In this document: in pieces, positions 26,352 through 35,480 of the stretch
Layout: each line of letters opens with the position of its first letter
How positions within the stretch are numbered: the first letter of the stretch is position 1
From: Sporosarcina sp. FSL W7-1349
Lineage (GTDB): Bacteria; Bacillota; Bacilli; Bacillales_A; Planococcaceae
Assembly: GCF_038003045.1 (NCBI RefSeq)
Contig: NZ_JBBOOK010000001.1
Coordinates: 1,178,001-1,242,000 of the forward strand
Direction: 5' to 3'
Length of the DNA: 64,000 nucleotides
Notes under the pieces: model-generated
Seen by the model: the letters and a program-made list of their open reading frames with translations, nothing else
Told to the model about the DNA's origin: nothing
Databases searched by the model: none
Position numbers and translations under genes: made by a program

Positions 26352-26903
26352 TCAATAATAAGGAGAGATTAAGATATAAACGAGAACACCAGTGAAACTG
26401 ACGTATAGCCAAATCGGCATCGTCCAACGCACAATTTTCCGGTGCCGTTCATGTTCCCGGTTCCAGGCACGGGCGACGCTCGTCAACGCCAATGGCACGA
26501 TAGCTGCGGCTAATAAAATATGGGTGATCAACACAAAATAATAGATTGCTGCCAAGATCCCTTCCCCACCGTATGAAGTCGAGGAGGCCAAATAATGGAA
26601 TGCCACATAGGTGACCAAGAAAAGAGAAGTCGTCACGAACGCTGCGTAGATGAAACGGCGATGGGCCGTTATATTCCGCTTTTTAATCGCAATCAAAGCG
26701 GCAACGAGGAATACAAATGTAAAACTGTTAAAAATAGCGTTCATGAGCGGCAGAATGGTGACGTCAAACGCGTCAAACTCTTCCACCCCCGGCATGCCGG
26801 ACAGAACACCAATGGCACCGATCAAAAGAACTGAAACCGTGATGATGAACGGTTTATAATTCCGTTTCTTGAACGGCTTTTCATGTATGCTGGAATTGAT
26901 CAT
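26352..26903 (-). CDS. DUF420 membrane protein (CtaM-like)
   Basis: A 183-residue membrane protein with about five helices. It carries the DUF420 pattern: LPLMNAIFNSFTFVFL, AHRRFIYAAFVTTSLFLVTYVAFHY and ILLAAAIVPLALTSVARAW, with conserved histidines in the membrane region. Staphylococcal CtaM is needed for a functional heme-copper oxidase; here the partner oxidase genes are outside the window. It is transcribed alone and ended by a terminator. Assignment rests on the family motif and topology. Confidence 0.85.
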   Translation of the reverse strand: MINSSIHEKPFKKRNYKPFIITVSVLLIGAIGVLSGMPGVEEFDAFDVTILPLMNAIFNSFTFVFLVAALIAIKKRNITAHRRFIYAAFVTTSLFLVTYVAFHYLASSTSYGGEGILAAIYYFVLITHILLAAAIVPLALTSVARAWNREHERHRKIVRWTMPIWLYVSFTGVLVYILISPYY

Positions 26904-27028
26904 TAAACTACACTCCTTTACCTCAGTCCAAATTTCAGTTTATCACATCCGGACTCGGTAATCGGTGTATAATTTTCAACTTTTTTCAGGTTACGAACCA
27001 CTCGCAGAGAGTGCGAGTGGCCGGCTTT

Positions 27029-27433
27029 TCATAAATAATTGGAAAGCTGCTCGACGGCTTGTTCCCCGATGTCAACCCATTTGGTTTTGTCCTCGATGTG
27101 GCCATCCGATTCGACCGGCTCTTGAAATTGATTGAAAGAGGCAGTCAGAAGCGAGCTTTCATCATGATCCAACCCGATGTTGACGACATGCTTGATCAAA
27201 TAAGGAGTTTGAAAAGCGATGGTCGCTCCGTAATCATCAAGCCGCCCTTCTTCTACGGTAAACGGAATCCGCAAGTAAATCGTCTCGCCTTCCTCACGGT
27301 TCAGCACGGAGTCGAAGCACCCTTTGTCGTAATCCCAATTGCCACCGAGTCGATAGCCGTCCTTGCTGAATTTATCGTGGACGTCCCCGAACAGAGCCGC
27401 CTTGCCTTCCAAGCTGGTTTGCAGTTTCAACAT
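27029..27433 (-). CDS. YugN-like family protein
   Basis: A 134-residue soluble protein matching the YugN-like family of Bacillales: N-terminal LQTSLEGKAALFGDVHDKF, central LGGNWDYDKGCFDSVL and YLRIPFTVEEGRLD, and a C-terminal helical tail WVDIGEQAVEQL. The family has no known function. It is monocistronic, with a hairpin (about 27002-27024) just beyond its stop codon that has only a weak T-tract. Confidence 0.8.
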   Translation of the reverse strand: MLKLQTSLEGKAALFGDVHDKFSKDGYRLGGNWDYDKGCFDSVLNREEGETIYLRIPFTVEEGRLDDYGATIAFQTPYLIKHVVNIGLDHDESSLLTASFNQFQEPVESDGHIEDKTKWVDIGEQAVEQLSNYL

Positions 27434-27496
27434 GTTCCATCCGCTCCTTCATGAATGCTACCCTTACATTATTCGCCATTCACGGATGAAACATAC

Positions 27497-28147
27497 TTAA
27501 GCTTTTTGCGCATTTCCCCATTTGTTGCCGAAGAGCAGATGCTCTAGCGATTCGCGGCTTCTCCAGTTCGCCAGTTCAAGGATCGGCTTTTCGGGATAAT
27601 CCTCGGTATAGCCGATCGACAATAAGGCGACAGGATCGATATGCGGCGGGATGTCCAATATATCCCGAATGTCATTTTTCTTATAAAAACTGACCCACCC
27701 CATCGCCAATCCTTCCGCACAAGCGGCGAGCCACATATTTTGAATGGCGCACGCGGTGGAGAGGATATCGGTTTCCGGTATGGAATTGCGACCCAGTACA
27801 TGGGAGCCGCCCCTTGTCGGATCGCACGTCACGCAGATGGTGAGCGGCGCTTCTTTCAATCCTTCGACTTTGAGTCCGAGGAATTTCGTCTCCTTTTCTC
27901 CTTCGTAATGGATGGCCAAAGCCCGTCTTTCCTTGTCCGCCGCCCAAGCCAATTTCTCCTTGACCTCCGAATCATCGATCAAAATGAAATTCCACGGCTG
28001 CATGAACCCGACCGAAGGCGCATGATGGGCCGCATGCAGGATACGATGGATCTTCTCTTCCGGCACAGGCGTCGGCAAAAATGTACGGATATCCCTTCTT
28101 TGATAGATGGCTTTATATACAGCTTCCATTTCTTCATACGTAAACAT
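27497..28147 (-). CDS. bluB: 5,6-dimethylbenzimidazole synthase (BluB-like nitroreductase)
   Basis: A flavin enzyme of the BluB branch of the nitroreductase fold, which fragments reduced FMN to 5,6-dimethylbenzimidazole, the lower ligand of cobalamin. The 216-residue product shows the BluB features YQRRDIRTFLP (about 15-25), HAPSVGFMQPWNF (about 42-54) and GLAMGWVSFYKK (about 145-156). No other cobalamin genes or B12 riboswitch lie nearby, so it may serve salvage. BluB and general nitroreductases are related; the motifs favour BluB. Confidence 0.85.
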   Translation of the reverse strand: MFTYEEMEAVYKAIYQRRDIRTFLPTPVPEEKIHRILHAAHHAPSVGFMQPWNFILIDDSEVKEKLAWAADKERRALAIHYEGEKETKFLGLKVEGLKEAPLTICVTCDPTRGGSHVLGRNSIPETDILSTACAIQNMWLAACAEGLAMGWVSFYKKNDIRDILDIPPHIDPVALLSIGYTEDYPEKPILELANWRSRESLEHLLFGNKWGNAQKA

Positions 28148-28239
28148 GGGACCCCCCCTTTTTCTTCTCTCTTCATTATATCAATAAAGGGCAGGATTAC
28201 ATCCGTGTCAGATTGATAATTTGAAAAATGCCAGCCAAT

Positions 28240-28360
28240 CGAACAGCGAAGGGTTCGATTTGCCATATTTCTGCGCCCTTTGCAGAAATTAAGGCACGAC
28301 TTACGAACAGCGAAGGGTTCGATTTGCCGTATTTCTGCGCCCTTTGGAGAAATTAAGGCA
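28240..28360. repeat. two-copy 57-bp direct repeat
   Basis: Copies at 28240-28296 and 28304-28360 differ at only two of 57 positions and are 64 bp apart. Each contains two small inverted repeats: CGAAC...GTTCG and TTTCTGC...GCAGAAA (perfect in the first copy only). They lie in the 334-bp gap between bluB and the FGE gene. No gene is supported in this gap. Confidence 0.85.
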
Positions 28361-28481
28361 TCCCATGTTTCCAAACGCTACGCATTTGGAACAAAAGAAT
28401 TTTCGATTCCCGCTAGAGTCGTTGCCTTCCATTTCAAGCAACAGAAATCGCCAATGTTTGATTCATTAGTCCGCAAAGACT

Positions 28482-29441
28482 TCAGTCGATGTCCCATACA
28501 CAGCGAAAACCAATGTTCCCGGATGAACTATCCGGCGTATTGGAAGTCCGTGCTGCCACGCGATATCGGTTGCAGTAGGAAAAGTGGCATAAATACGAGC
28601 CGCCGCGAATCGATCGGGCCATTCCAATCTCGGGCCCTTTTGGATTGTTCCGTCCTCCTTGCTCTTCTACGTTATTGACAAACCAATCCGAACACCACTC
28701 CCAAACATTCCCGACCATATTGTATAGGCCATACCCATTTGGATCATAGGAATCCACAGGAGCTGTGCCTGCATATCCGTCCAATTTTTCATTGGATACC
28801 GGAAACTCTCCTTGCCATATATTGCATCGGTGTTGGCCGTTTGAAGTCAACTCATCGCCCCATGGATAGAGTTTTTGTTCCAATCCTCCTCTTGCAGCGA
28901 ACTCCCACTCCGCCTCAGTTGGCAATCGTTTGCCGGCCCATTTGCAGTAGGCGGCGGCATCATTCCATGATACGTGGATGACTGGATGATCCAATCTGTT
29001 TTCAATAGCGCTATCCGGTCCTTCGGGATGTTTCCAAGTAGCGCCTTCTACGACCCACCACCATGGGGTTGCGTGCACTTGTTGTGTGACAATGGCCGCC
29101 GTTTTCTTGCTGACAAAATGGTGAAATACGAAAGACCATCCAAATTGTTCCGCTTCGGTAATATAACCAGTATCTTCAACAAATGCTTTGAATTTTTCGT
29201 TTGTGACTGCATGGATGTCCATCTTAAACGGATTGACTTCCACTTTACGGACAGGTCCCTCCCCATCGTCAGGGAACGCATACTTATAATCCGTCCCCAT
29301 CAAGAAAGTCCCTCCCGGAATATAGGCCATCTCCCCTTCTGTCAGGTAAATCGATTGCTTCACTTCCGGAGAAGCGATCTGTTGGATGTCCTGTGAGTAT
29401 GAGGCTCGGCTACCTGCACAGCAACTTCTAATTGTATCCAT
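28482..29441 (-). CDS. formylglycine-generating enzyme (sulfatase-activating)
   Basis: This enzyme oxidises the active-site cysteine of type I sulfatases to formylglycine. The 319-residue protein has the FGE-sulfatase fold: PGGTFLMGTD (about 43-52), WNDAAAYCKWAGKRLPTEAEWEFAARGG-region (about 154-180) and NMVGNVWEWCSDW. The copper-binding catalytic cysteine pair is present as Cys285 and Cys290 in RGGSYLCHFSYCNRYR. This makes it a true FGE and not just a domain relative. It is the last gene of the operon that also encodes a Cys-type sulfatase, its obvious substrate. The start at 29441 has GGGGTGA upstream. Confidence 0.93.
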   Translation of the reverse strand: MDTIRSCCAGSRASYSQDIQQIASPEVKQSIYLTEGEMAYIPGGTFLMGTDYKYAFPDDGEGPVRKVEVNPFKMDIHAVTNEKFKAFVEDTGYITEAEQFGWSFVFHHFVSKKTAAIVTQQVHATPWWWVVEGATWKHPEGPDSAIENRLDHPVIHVSWNDAAAYCKWAGKRLPTEAEWEFAARGGLEQKLYPWGDELTSNGQHRCNIWQGEFPVSNEKLDGYAGTAPVDSYDPNGYGLYNMVGNVWEWCSDWFVNNVEEQGGRNNPKGPEIGMARSIRGGSYLCHFSYCNRYRVAARTSNTPDSSSGNIGFRCVWDID

Positions 29442-29471
29442 AGGTCACCCCTTCTATAGATGTAGTCCGAA

Positions 29472-30845
29472 TTAAAAAATCTTTCCTGGGTTCATTAAAT
29501 TATCCGGATCTAAAACTTTTTTGATGTTCTGCATCACTGCCAAAGCGGCACCATGTTCAGTAGACTGGTATTTCTGCTTGCCAACCCCGACGCCGTGCTC
29601 GCCTGTGCAAGTGCCGCCACGCTCCAATGCGTACAGGACAATTTGTTCATTAATCTCATTTACTTTTGCGAGCTGTTCTGCATCATCCATGTCAACCATC
29701 AGAAGCGTATGGAAGTTTCCGTCACCGACATGACCCACTAATCCCGCTGGCAATCCGGCGGCATCCAACCTCTCACGGGCGAACAGCACTGCGTTCGCCA
29801 ATTCGGAAATTGGGACACACACATCGGTAGTGATCATCCCCTTGCCGGGGTATCCATGCATATAAGCATACGCTAAGCTATGGCGCGCTTCCCATAATTG
29901 ATTGCGGGCCGCGTTATCCTTCTCAAAGTCTATTTTGCTGCAATGATGGTCGTTGACGATATCCATCAAGAATTCGACATCCTGTTGCAGTCCCGCCTCG
30001 TTGCCATGGAATTCCAAGAAAAGGGTCGGCTTTTCCTCGTAATCGGTTTCGCTATGAAGATTTACTTGTTTCATGGAAGCTTCGTCAACTAGCTCCACCC
30101 GGGCAATTGGAATTCCGGCTTGCAATATGGAGACGACCGATTCAACGGCGTCTTTCATCGTCGGGAATGAAGCCCTCGCCGCCATGACATGCTCGGGAAT
30201 CCCATACACCCGAAGCGTCAATTCTGTAATGCTGCCGAGGGTGCCTTCCGAACCGACAAACAGCCCGTTCAAATGGTAGCCGGAGGACGATTTTGCTGCC
30301 TTGTTTCCCGTATGCATGACGGTACCATCCGGCAATACGACTTCCAGATCCCGCACTTGATCACGCATCACCCCGTATCTCACAGAGGTCGTCCCGCTGG
30401 CGTTCGTTGCGGCCATGCCGCCGAGAGTCGCATTAGCGCCGGGGTCCACGGTGAAGAACAGCCCATGCTTCTTTAGTTCCTGATTTAATTGGGAACGTGT
30501 CACGCCAGGCTGCACCGTCACAAGCAGATCATCTTCCCGGATTTCGAGAATTTTATTCATCGATGAAAAATCAACCGAAATTCCACCATTCAAGGGAATC
30601 ACTTGTCCTTCCAAGCCGGAGCCAAGTCCGAACGGAACGACCGGCACTTGATGCTGTTGAGCCACTTTCATAATTTTGGAGACGTCTTCCGTCTTAGTTG
30701 GAAAAACAACGACATCGGGCATCCTAGGTTCGTGATAGGATTCATCTTTACTATGTAATTCTCTTATAGTTTCGTTCGTTGTAACTTCAACATCCCACAA
30801 AGCGTTTTTTAATGATTCAACAATGTTTTTCGCTGTAACTTCCAT
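29472..30845 (-). CDS. FAD-linked 2-hydroxyacid oxidase/dehydrogenase (GlcD/Dld type)
   Basis: A 457-residue flavoprotein of the FAD_binding_4/FAD-oxidase_C class, as in glycolate oxidase GlcD and D-lactate dehydrogenase (cytochrome). The FAD segment is PFGLGSGLEGQ (near residue 73), then VDPGANATLGGMAATNASG and GLFVGSEGTLGSITELTLR. The C-terminal domain has GHVGDGNFH and GGTCTGEHGVGVGKQKY, which carry the metal and substrate histidines. ATG 30845 with AAGGAG is preferred to 30890. In this operon it probably oxidises the D-2-hydroxyacid freed by the sulfatase, passing electrons to quinone. Confidence 0.9.
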   Translation of the reverse strand: MEVTAKNIVESLKNALWDVEVTTNETIRELHSKDESYHEPRMPDVVVFPTKTEDVSKIMKVAQQHQVPVVPFGLGSGLEGQVIPLNGGISVDFSSMNKILEIREDDLLVTVQPGVTRSQLNQELKKHGLFFTVDPGANATLGGMAATNASGTTSVRYGVMRDQVRDLEVVLPDGTVMHTGNKAAKSSSGYHLNGLFVGSEGTLGSITELTLRVYGIPEHVMAARASFPTMKDAVESVVSILQAGIPIARVELVDEASMKQVNLHSETDYEEKPTLFLEFHGNEAGLQQDVEFLMDIVNDHHCSKIDFEKDNAARNQLWEARHSLAYAYMHGYPGKGMITTDVCVPISELANAVLFARERLDAAGLPAGLVGHVGDGNFHTLLMVDMDDAEQLAKVNEINEQIVLYALERGGTCTGEHGVGVGKQKYQSTEHGAALAVMQNIKKVLDPDNLMNPGKIF

Positions 30846-30858
30846 TGGTACCAACTCC

Positions 30859-32388
30859 TTATGAAACAATTGATTTTCTCCTATTTCCACCGAGTTTCAT
30901 GACTCTCGAAAGAAATCGCAACAACGGCATTAGAAGAATTGCCCCCGACAAAATGAGCAACGTACACGATATCGGGTTGACGAAAAAAATAGAATAGTCA
31001 CCTTGCGACATGGAAAGAGATTGACGCAAGTTTTTCTCAACCATGGGCCCGAGAATGACGCCGAGAAATAAAGGGGCCAATGGAAAACCAGTTTTTCGTA
31101 AAAAATAGCCGAGAATCCCAAAGACGATCATGACGCCTACGTTAAACAAACTATTATCAGTAAAATAAACCCCGATAAAACAAAGTGCCGCGATAATCGC
31201 CATCATATATGGCTCGGCCTTTACAATAAGCGTAGCGAAGAAAGGGACGAGCAACACATTTAATAATAGCAGTAATACGTTGCCAATGAATAATCCGGCA
31301 AAGGCGGCCCAGACAATATCACCTGAATTTGTCAGCATCATCGGACCTGGCTGCAATCCCATAATCAACAGCCCGCCTAGCAAAACAGCCGCCGCTCCCG
31401 ATCCCGGAATACCCAAAGCAAATGTAGGTATCAGTGCGCCCCCTACCGCTGAATTATTCGCGGCTTCAGCCGTCGAAAGCCCTTTTGAAGCGCCTTGCCC
31501 AAATTTGTCAGGCTCCTTGGATATCTTCTTCTCCAAGCCATATGATAAAAATGTCGCCAACACACCGCCTGCTCCAGGCAAAACTCCGATTACAAAACCT
31601 ACAATAGAACCGCGAAGCATCGCGCCCAAATCCTTGATCATTTCTGACGTTTTAGGGAACAAACTAGAAAATTTTATTTTGTCACTGAGCGAATCAGCTT
31701 CTCCGACATTTTTCTTTCGTTGTTCAAAGCGGAAAAATGTTTCGGAAAGTCCAAACAACCCGATGGCGATTGCGACGATATGAATACCATCCCAAAGGTA
31801 GGGAGTTCCGAATGTCAGTCTCGCCTGGCCGGTAACAGCATCCAATCCGATGGTCGAAATCAATACGCCCATACTAACAGCAATGAGAGGTTTTAACGGT
31901 TTTTTCTCCAATACTCCGCAAGTCGCGATCAAAGTGAATAACATTAAAGCAAAATAATCCATTGGCCCAAACAACAAGGAAACTTGTGCTAACTTGGATG
32001 TCAAAAACACCAAACCGATGATTCCAATCAGTCCGCCGATAAAAGAAGCAATGGCGCTGATGGTCAAAGCAAAGCCGGCCCTTCCCTGTCTCGCTAATGG
32101 ATAGCCGTCAAAAGTGGAAACGACCGCTGTTGCATCCCCAGGAATATTAATTAAAATCGCACTGATCCGACCGCCAAATTGAACCCCCATATACACGCAC
32201 ATTAATAATAAGAGTCCATTCAAACTGGATAGATGGAATGTCAGTGGCAATAACATCGCAATTCCCGTCACTGCGCCAAGCCCTGGGAGGGCACCTAGGA
32301 TGGTTCCGAGCAGTACGCCTAAAAAGCACCAGAAAATAGCGGAAGGCGAGGATACAATAGTTGACAGTCCAGCAAGAAATTCAGTCAT
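30859..32388 (-). CDS. tripartite tricarboxylate transporter permease TctA family
   Basis: The large permease of a TctABC system, 509 residues with about twelve membrane helices. Family motifs are GTILGALPGLGAVTG (about 25-40), GGRISAILINIPGDATAVVSTFDGYPLARQG (about 72-102) and IGVLPGAGGVLATFLSYGLEKK (about 262-285). The conserved Gly/Pro repeats are thought to form the substrate path. It is a secondary carrier driven by an ion gradient and imports a carboxylate delivered by the TctC lipoprotein of the same operon. Confidence 0.93.
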   Translation of the reverse strand: MTEFLAGLSTIVSSPSAIFWCFLGVLLGTILGALPGLGAVTGIAMLLPLTFHLSSLNGLLLLMCVYMGVQFGGRISAILINIPGDATAVVSTFDGYPLARQGRAGFALTISAIASFIGGLIGIIGLVFLTSKLAQVSLLFGPMDYFALMLFTLIATCGVLEKKPLKPLIAVSMGVLISTIGLDAVTGQARLTFGTPYLWDGIHIVAIAIGLFGLSETFFRFEQRKKNVGEADSLSDKIKFSSLFPKTSEMIKDLGAMLRGSIVGFVIGVLPGAGGVLATFLSYGLEKKISKEPDKFGQGASKGLSTAEAANNSAVGGALIPTFALGIPGSGAAAVLLGGLLIMGLQPGPMMLTNSGDIVWAAFAGLFIGNVLLLLLNVLLVPFFATLIVKAEPYMMAIIAALCFIGVYFTDNSLFNVGVMIVFGILGYFLRKTGFPLAPLFLGVILGPMVEKNLRQSLSMSQGDYSIFFVNPISCTLLILSGAILLMPLLRFLSRVMKLGGNRRKSIVS

Positions 32389-32408
32389 TCGAGGTCACTC
32401 CCTCATTG

Positions 32409-32885
32409 TCAGATAATGATGCTCCAAAACCCTTTGGGAATATGCAGCCCAAACCATTTCTCAAATACAAAAAATACCGATACGATAAAAATCGTGCTAA
32501 ATAGAATAGAAGTTCTCCATGACATCTTTTCTATGAAATATAGAGTGAAAACAATGAAAATCCCAATACTGAGTAACATGCCGAGGATATCTGTCAGAAA
32601 TAGACAAGCGACTAGTGAAACAAGAAAAATGAATTGCCCTTTCCGAATCCCTGTTAACTCCTCTTGTTCTCCCTGAACTTCCTCTTGTTGCTCTTTGTTT
32701 TTCGATTTGGTCGTTTGAATAAAATTAACAAGCAATAGCCCTAGTAATATTGCTGAAATGGCCGTAGGAAAAAAGCCTGCTCCAATCATTCCATTTCCTT
32801 TACCGAGTGGCAACATCAATGATAAAATGAGAAATATCGCCGCGATACCGATTAACAAAACAGTGAAATTCCGTTCGACCTTCAT
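32409..32885 (-). CDS. tripartite tricarboxylate transporter TctB family
   Basis: The small membrane subunit of the TctABC system, 158 residues with four predicted helices and a charged loop (about 68-90) rich in Glu/Gln/Lys. ATG 32885 has AAGGTGG 8 nt upstream and is preferred to the GTG at 32897. Sequence conservation in this family is low; position between TctA and TctC genes is the main support. Confidence 0.85.
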   Translation of the reverse strand: MKVERNFTVLLIGIAAIFLILSLMLPLGKGNGMIGAGFFPTAISAILLGLLLVNFIQTTKSKNKEQQEEVQGEQEELTGIRKGQFIFLVSLVACLFLTDILGMLLSIGIFIVFTLYFIEKMSWRTSILFSTIFIVSVFFVFEKWFGLHIPKGFWSIII

Positions 32886-32963
32886 TCGCTCCACCACCTT
32901 CTAAATGGATATATGGATGGTCAAACAAGAAGGGGGGCCTTCCTGTTTGACCTGTTTACCCTA

Positions 32964-33986
32964 TCACTGTAATGACTGAAGGTATTCTTGATATTCTTTC
33001 CCTTCGGTTTCTAAGTATTGGATATACTCTTCACTTTTATGGAACTCGGAAATCAATCCACTATCCTCTAAATACGTTTTCCATCCATCCAACTCGATCA
33101 TTTCCTCAAATTTTGAACTCCAATAATCAATGATTTCTTGTGAAACGCCCGCACTTGCCACCACTCCATAATATCTTTTGGAAATTACGTCAATCCCTTC
33201 TTCTTGTAACGTCGGGACATCCGGTAAAAACTCGGAATGCTTGTCCGATAATACTGCGAGCGCTTTCAAATCGCCCGTTTCTATATAATCTTTCGCAACA
33301 ATCGGGAGGAGCAGCGTGGCATCCACTTTGTCACCCAACACAAGGGAAAGACTTTCGGAAATTCCATCTGTCGAAACATAATTCAAATCATTCATATCGT
33401 AAGCTGTCCGTATTTTATTCCAAGTAAAGGCATCCTCCCCGTCTTGAGGGCCTACAATGCCAACCGTAATATTCTTTTCTTTCGTAGCATCCAAAAGTTC
33501 CGTAACTGTATTATATGGCGAGTTTTTTGGCACGACGATGAGGATTTCCGTATTTGTCAAAGAAGCGATCGGTTGCACATCTGAAAGAGTCGCTCCCAAA
33601 CCTTCCGTCCATAATGGAGTCATAAAGCCGGATACTCCTTGAATGGTGTACATATCACCTTGTCTTTTCTTTTGCTCCATTAACGCCATTCCGCCCATTG
33701 CACCCGGCATATTATTGACGACAAATGTCTGCTCTACAAGTTTTTCACCACTGAGCAATTGTGTGATCTTACGGGAAGTCGTATCCGTTCCCCCGCCCGG
33801 ACTGAATCCGACAAGAAAATCAATTTTTTCAGCAGGATAATTGTCCAGATTGCCGTTTTCCTTGCCTCCTGCATTCGCACCATTGTTCGTTTCATTGGCA
33901 CTCGTGCCGCAACCTGCCAATAAAGCAAGACACGCAATTACACTAATAAATGGTAACCATAATTTTCTTCTGTTTTTACGTTTCAT
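32964..33986 (-). CDS. TctC-type solute-binding lipoprotein
   Basis: The periplasmic-type binding protein (BugT/TctC family) of the transporter, 340 residues, membrane-anchored. The start at ATG 33986 follows GAGGAGG by 8 nt and gives a lipoprotein signal with ACLALLAGC (acylated Cys near residue 27). The mature part has the family pattern IDFLVGFSPGGGTDTTSRKI (about 55-75) and NMPGAMGGMAL. Family members bind carboxylates such as citrate, tartrate or aromatic acids through two water-bridged loops. The ligand here is likely a sulfated carboxylate. Confidence 0.92.
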   Translation of the reverse strand: MKRKNRRKLWLPFISVIACLALLAGCGTSANETNNGANAGGKENGNLDNYPAEKIDFLVGFSPGGGTDTTSRKITQLLSGEKLVEQTFVVNNMPGAMGGMALMEQKKRQGDMYTIQGVSGFMTPLWTEGLGATLSDVQPIASLTNTEILIVVPKNSPYNTVTELLDATKEKNITVGIVGPQDGEDAFTWNKIRTAYDMNDLNYVSTDGISESLSLVLGDKVDATLLLPIVAKDYIETGDLKALAVLSDKHSEFLPDVPTLQEEGIDVISKRYYGVVASAGVSQEIIDYWSSKFEEMIELDGWKTYLEDSGLISEFHKSEEYIQYLETEGKEYQEYLQSLQ

Positions 33987-34005
33987 CCACATATCCTCCT
34001 CTTTT

Positions 34006-35454
34006 TTATTGGAATTGTTTCGGTGTCGGTGAATAAGGGATGGCAAACCCTGTTTGCAGTATTTTTTCCTTTCCGCCGTTCTCCTCGATTTTATTCGCTT
34101 GCGATCGCCTTGCTCGCTTGTCCAGCAACTCCGGATCGGCGATCTTTCTCAATTCCTTTTCACACTCCTCCAAAACAGATTGATACGCTTCAAGTGAAGC
34201 GAGATCTTCTTTTTCGCCTGGATCCTGTTCTAAATCGAAAAGCTGCGGCTCATATCCGACGTAATAAATATATTTATATTGTTTATAGCGGAGCATAAAA
34301 TACGCCGTGCTGGAGTTGGCCGCATGATATTCACTGAACACAGTCCTTTCCGGATCTCTCTCTCCTGTTGCAATCTGGAATAAGGACTGGCCTGGCAAAT
34401 CTTGATCTTCTTCATTCAAATTGGCACCAACCGCGTTCACAATCGTTGGGAAACAGTCAATTAACGAGACGTGGTTTTTCACCACTTTCCCTTTGGGCAA
34501 ATCAGGACCTGACAAGATAAACGGCACTGAAACGGAACCTTCATACATCGTCGACTTGAACCAATGTCCATGTTCTCCGATCGTATCGCCATGGTCGGAT
34601 GTGTAGATGATCCTCGTATCTTCAGCTAGGCCTGCTTCTTCAAGGGCTCCTAGCACTTTGCCGATTTGAGCATCCATAAAACTGCATAGCCCGTAATACG
34701 CAGCGACCGCTTTCCGGACGGCCATTTCATCGAGTTCATCATCCAACACGGTGATTCTCCGAATCTCCTGCAAGATCGGATGATTATGCCGCTCTTCCAA
34801 AGAATAATATTTCGGAAAAACCACGTCTTCCAACGGATACATTGAGTAATATTCCTCCGGTGCAATCAAAGGAAAATGCGGCGTACCAAATGACACGAAT
34901 AACACCCACGGCTTATCGGAATCCCGTCCTTCATTCAAAATGAAATTTCTCGCTTCTTGTGCCGTGTTTTCATCGTATCGTGTATAAGAACTTTCGCCCG
35001 GTCCGGCATCTAAAATTTTTTGTCTTTCCTTCGGCCGATCTTCCATATCCTCCCGGATGAGTGAATAGAGATCCCCTTTTCCATGAACATGCATTGGGTA
35101 GCGCTGATCTGGAAAGCCGGTATCATCTTCATCATTCCGAAAATGAAGCTTTCCGATCGTTGTAACTTTGTAGCCTTGCTCCGTTAGCCGATGCCCCCAG
35201 CTCGGAATCGTGCCGTCATAAGGATGGGCATTGTCCCAGGACTCGATCTGATGAGGATAACGGCCAGTTGCCATACTTGCACGCGACGGAACACAGATCG
35301 GCGAATTGCAATAAGCGCTTTCAAAACGGACGCCATTGCTTGCCAGTTTGTCAATATTCGGCGTTTTCACCACAGGGTGGCCGTAGCAGCCTGTCATTTC
35401 TTTGTTATGTTCATCAGACATGATAAATAGTAAGTTCTTTGGTGTCGTTGACAT
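34006..35454 (-). CDS. type I (formylglycine) sulfatase
   Basis: A 482-residue alkaline-phosphatase-superfamily sulfatase that hydrolyses a sulfate ester. The signature is CVPSRASMATGR with the formylglycine cysteine at residue 54, and it matches the FGE recognition motif CxPSR. Metal ligands are seen in LLFIMSDEHN (Asp14, Glu15 region) and YTSDHGDTIGEHG (near residue 285). GKLHF (about 108-112) supplies the active-site Lys/His. No signal peptide is seen, so it acts in the cytoplasm after uptake. The N-terminal half resembles choline sulfatases. The substrate is unknown; the operon suggests a hydroxycarboxylate sulfate. Confidence 0.92.
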   Translation of the reverse strand: MSTTPKNLLFIMSDEHNKEMTGCYGHPVVKTPNIDKLASNGVRFESAYCNSPICVPSRASMATGRYPHQIESWDNAHPYDGTIPSWGHRLTEQGYKVTTIGKLHFRNDEDDTGFPDQRYPMHVHGKGDLYSLIREDMEDRPKERQKILDAGPGESSYTRYDENTAQEARNFILNEGRDSDKPWVLFVSFGTPHFPLIAPEEYYSMYPLEDVVFPKYYSLEERHNHPILQEIRRITVLDDELDEMAVRKAVAAYYGLCSFMDAQIGKVLGALEEAGLAEDTRIIYTSDHGDTIGEHGHWFKSTMYEGSVSVPFILSGPDLPKGKVVKNHVSLIDCFPTIVNAVGANLNEEDQDLPGQSLFQIATGERDPERTVFSEYHAANSSTAYFMLRYKQYKYIYYVGYEPQLFDLEQDPGEKEDLASLEAYQSVLEECEKELRKIADPELLDKRARRSQANKIEENGGKEKILQTGFAIPYSPTPKQFQ

Positions 35455-35480
35455 TTATTTCAAACCTCTTTCCTTGAATA

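Noticed and set aside
27979..28374. 131-codon minus-strand ORF across the bluB start and the direct repeats
   Set aside because: It overlaps bluB in another frame, is made largely of the repeated DNA and has no ribosome site.
28148..28481. Cobalamin riboswitch upstream of bluB
   Set aside because: The region upstream of the bluB start is short and then overlaps the 57-bp repeats' side only on the other flank; no B12-box sequence is visible.
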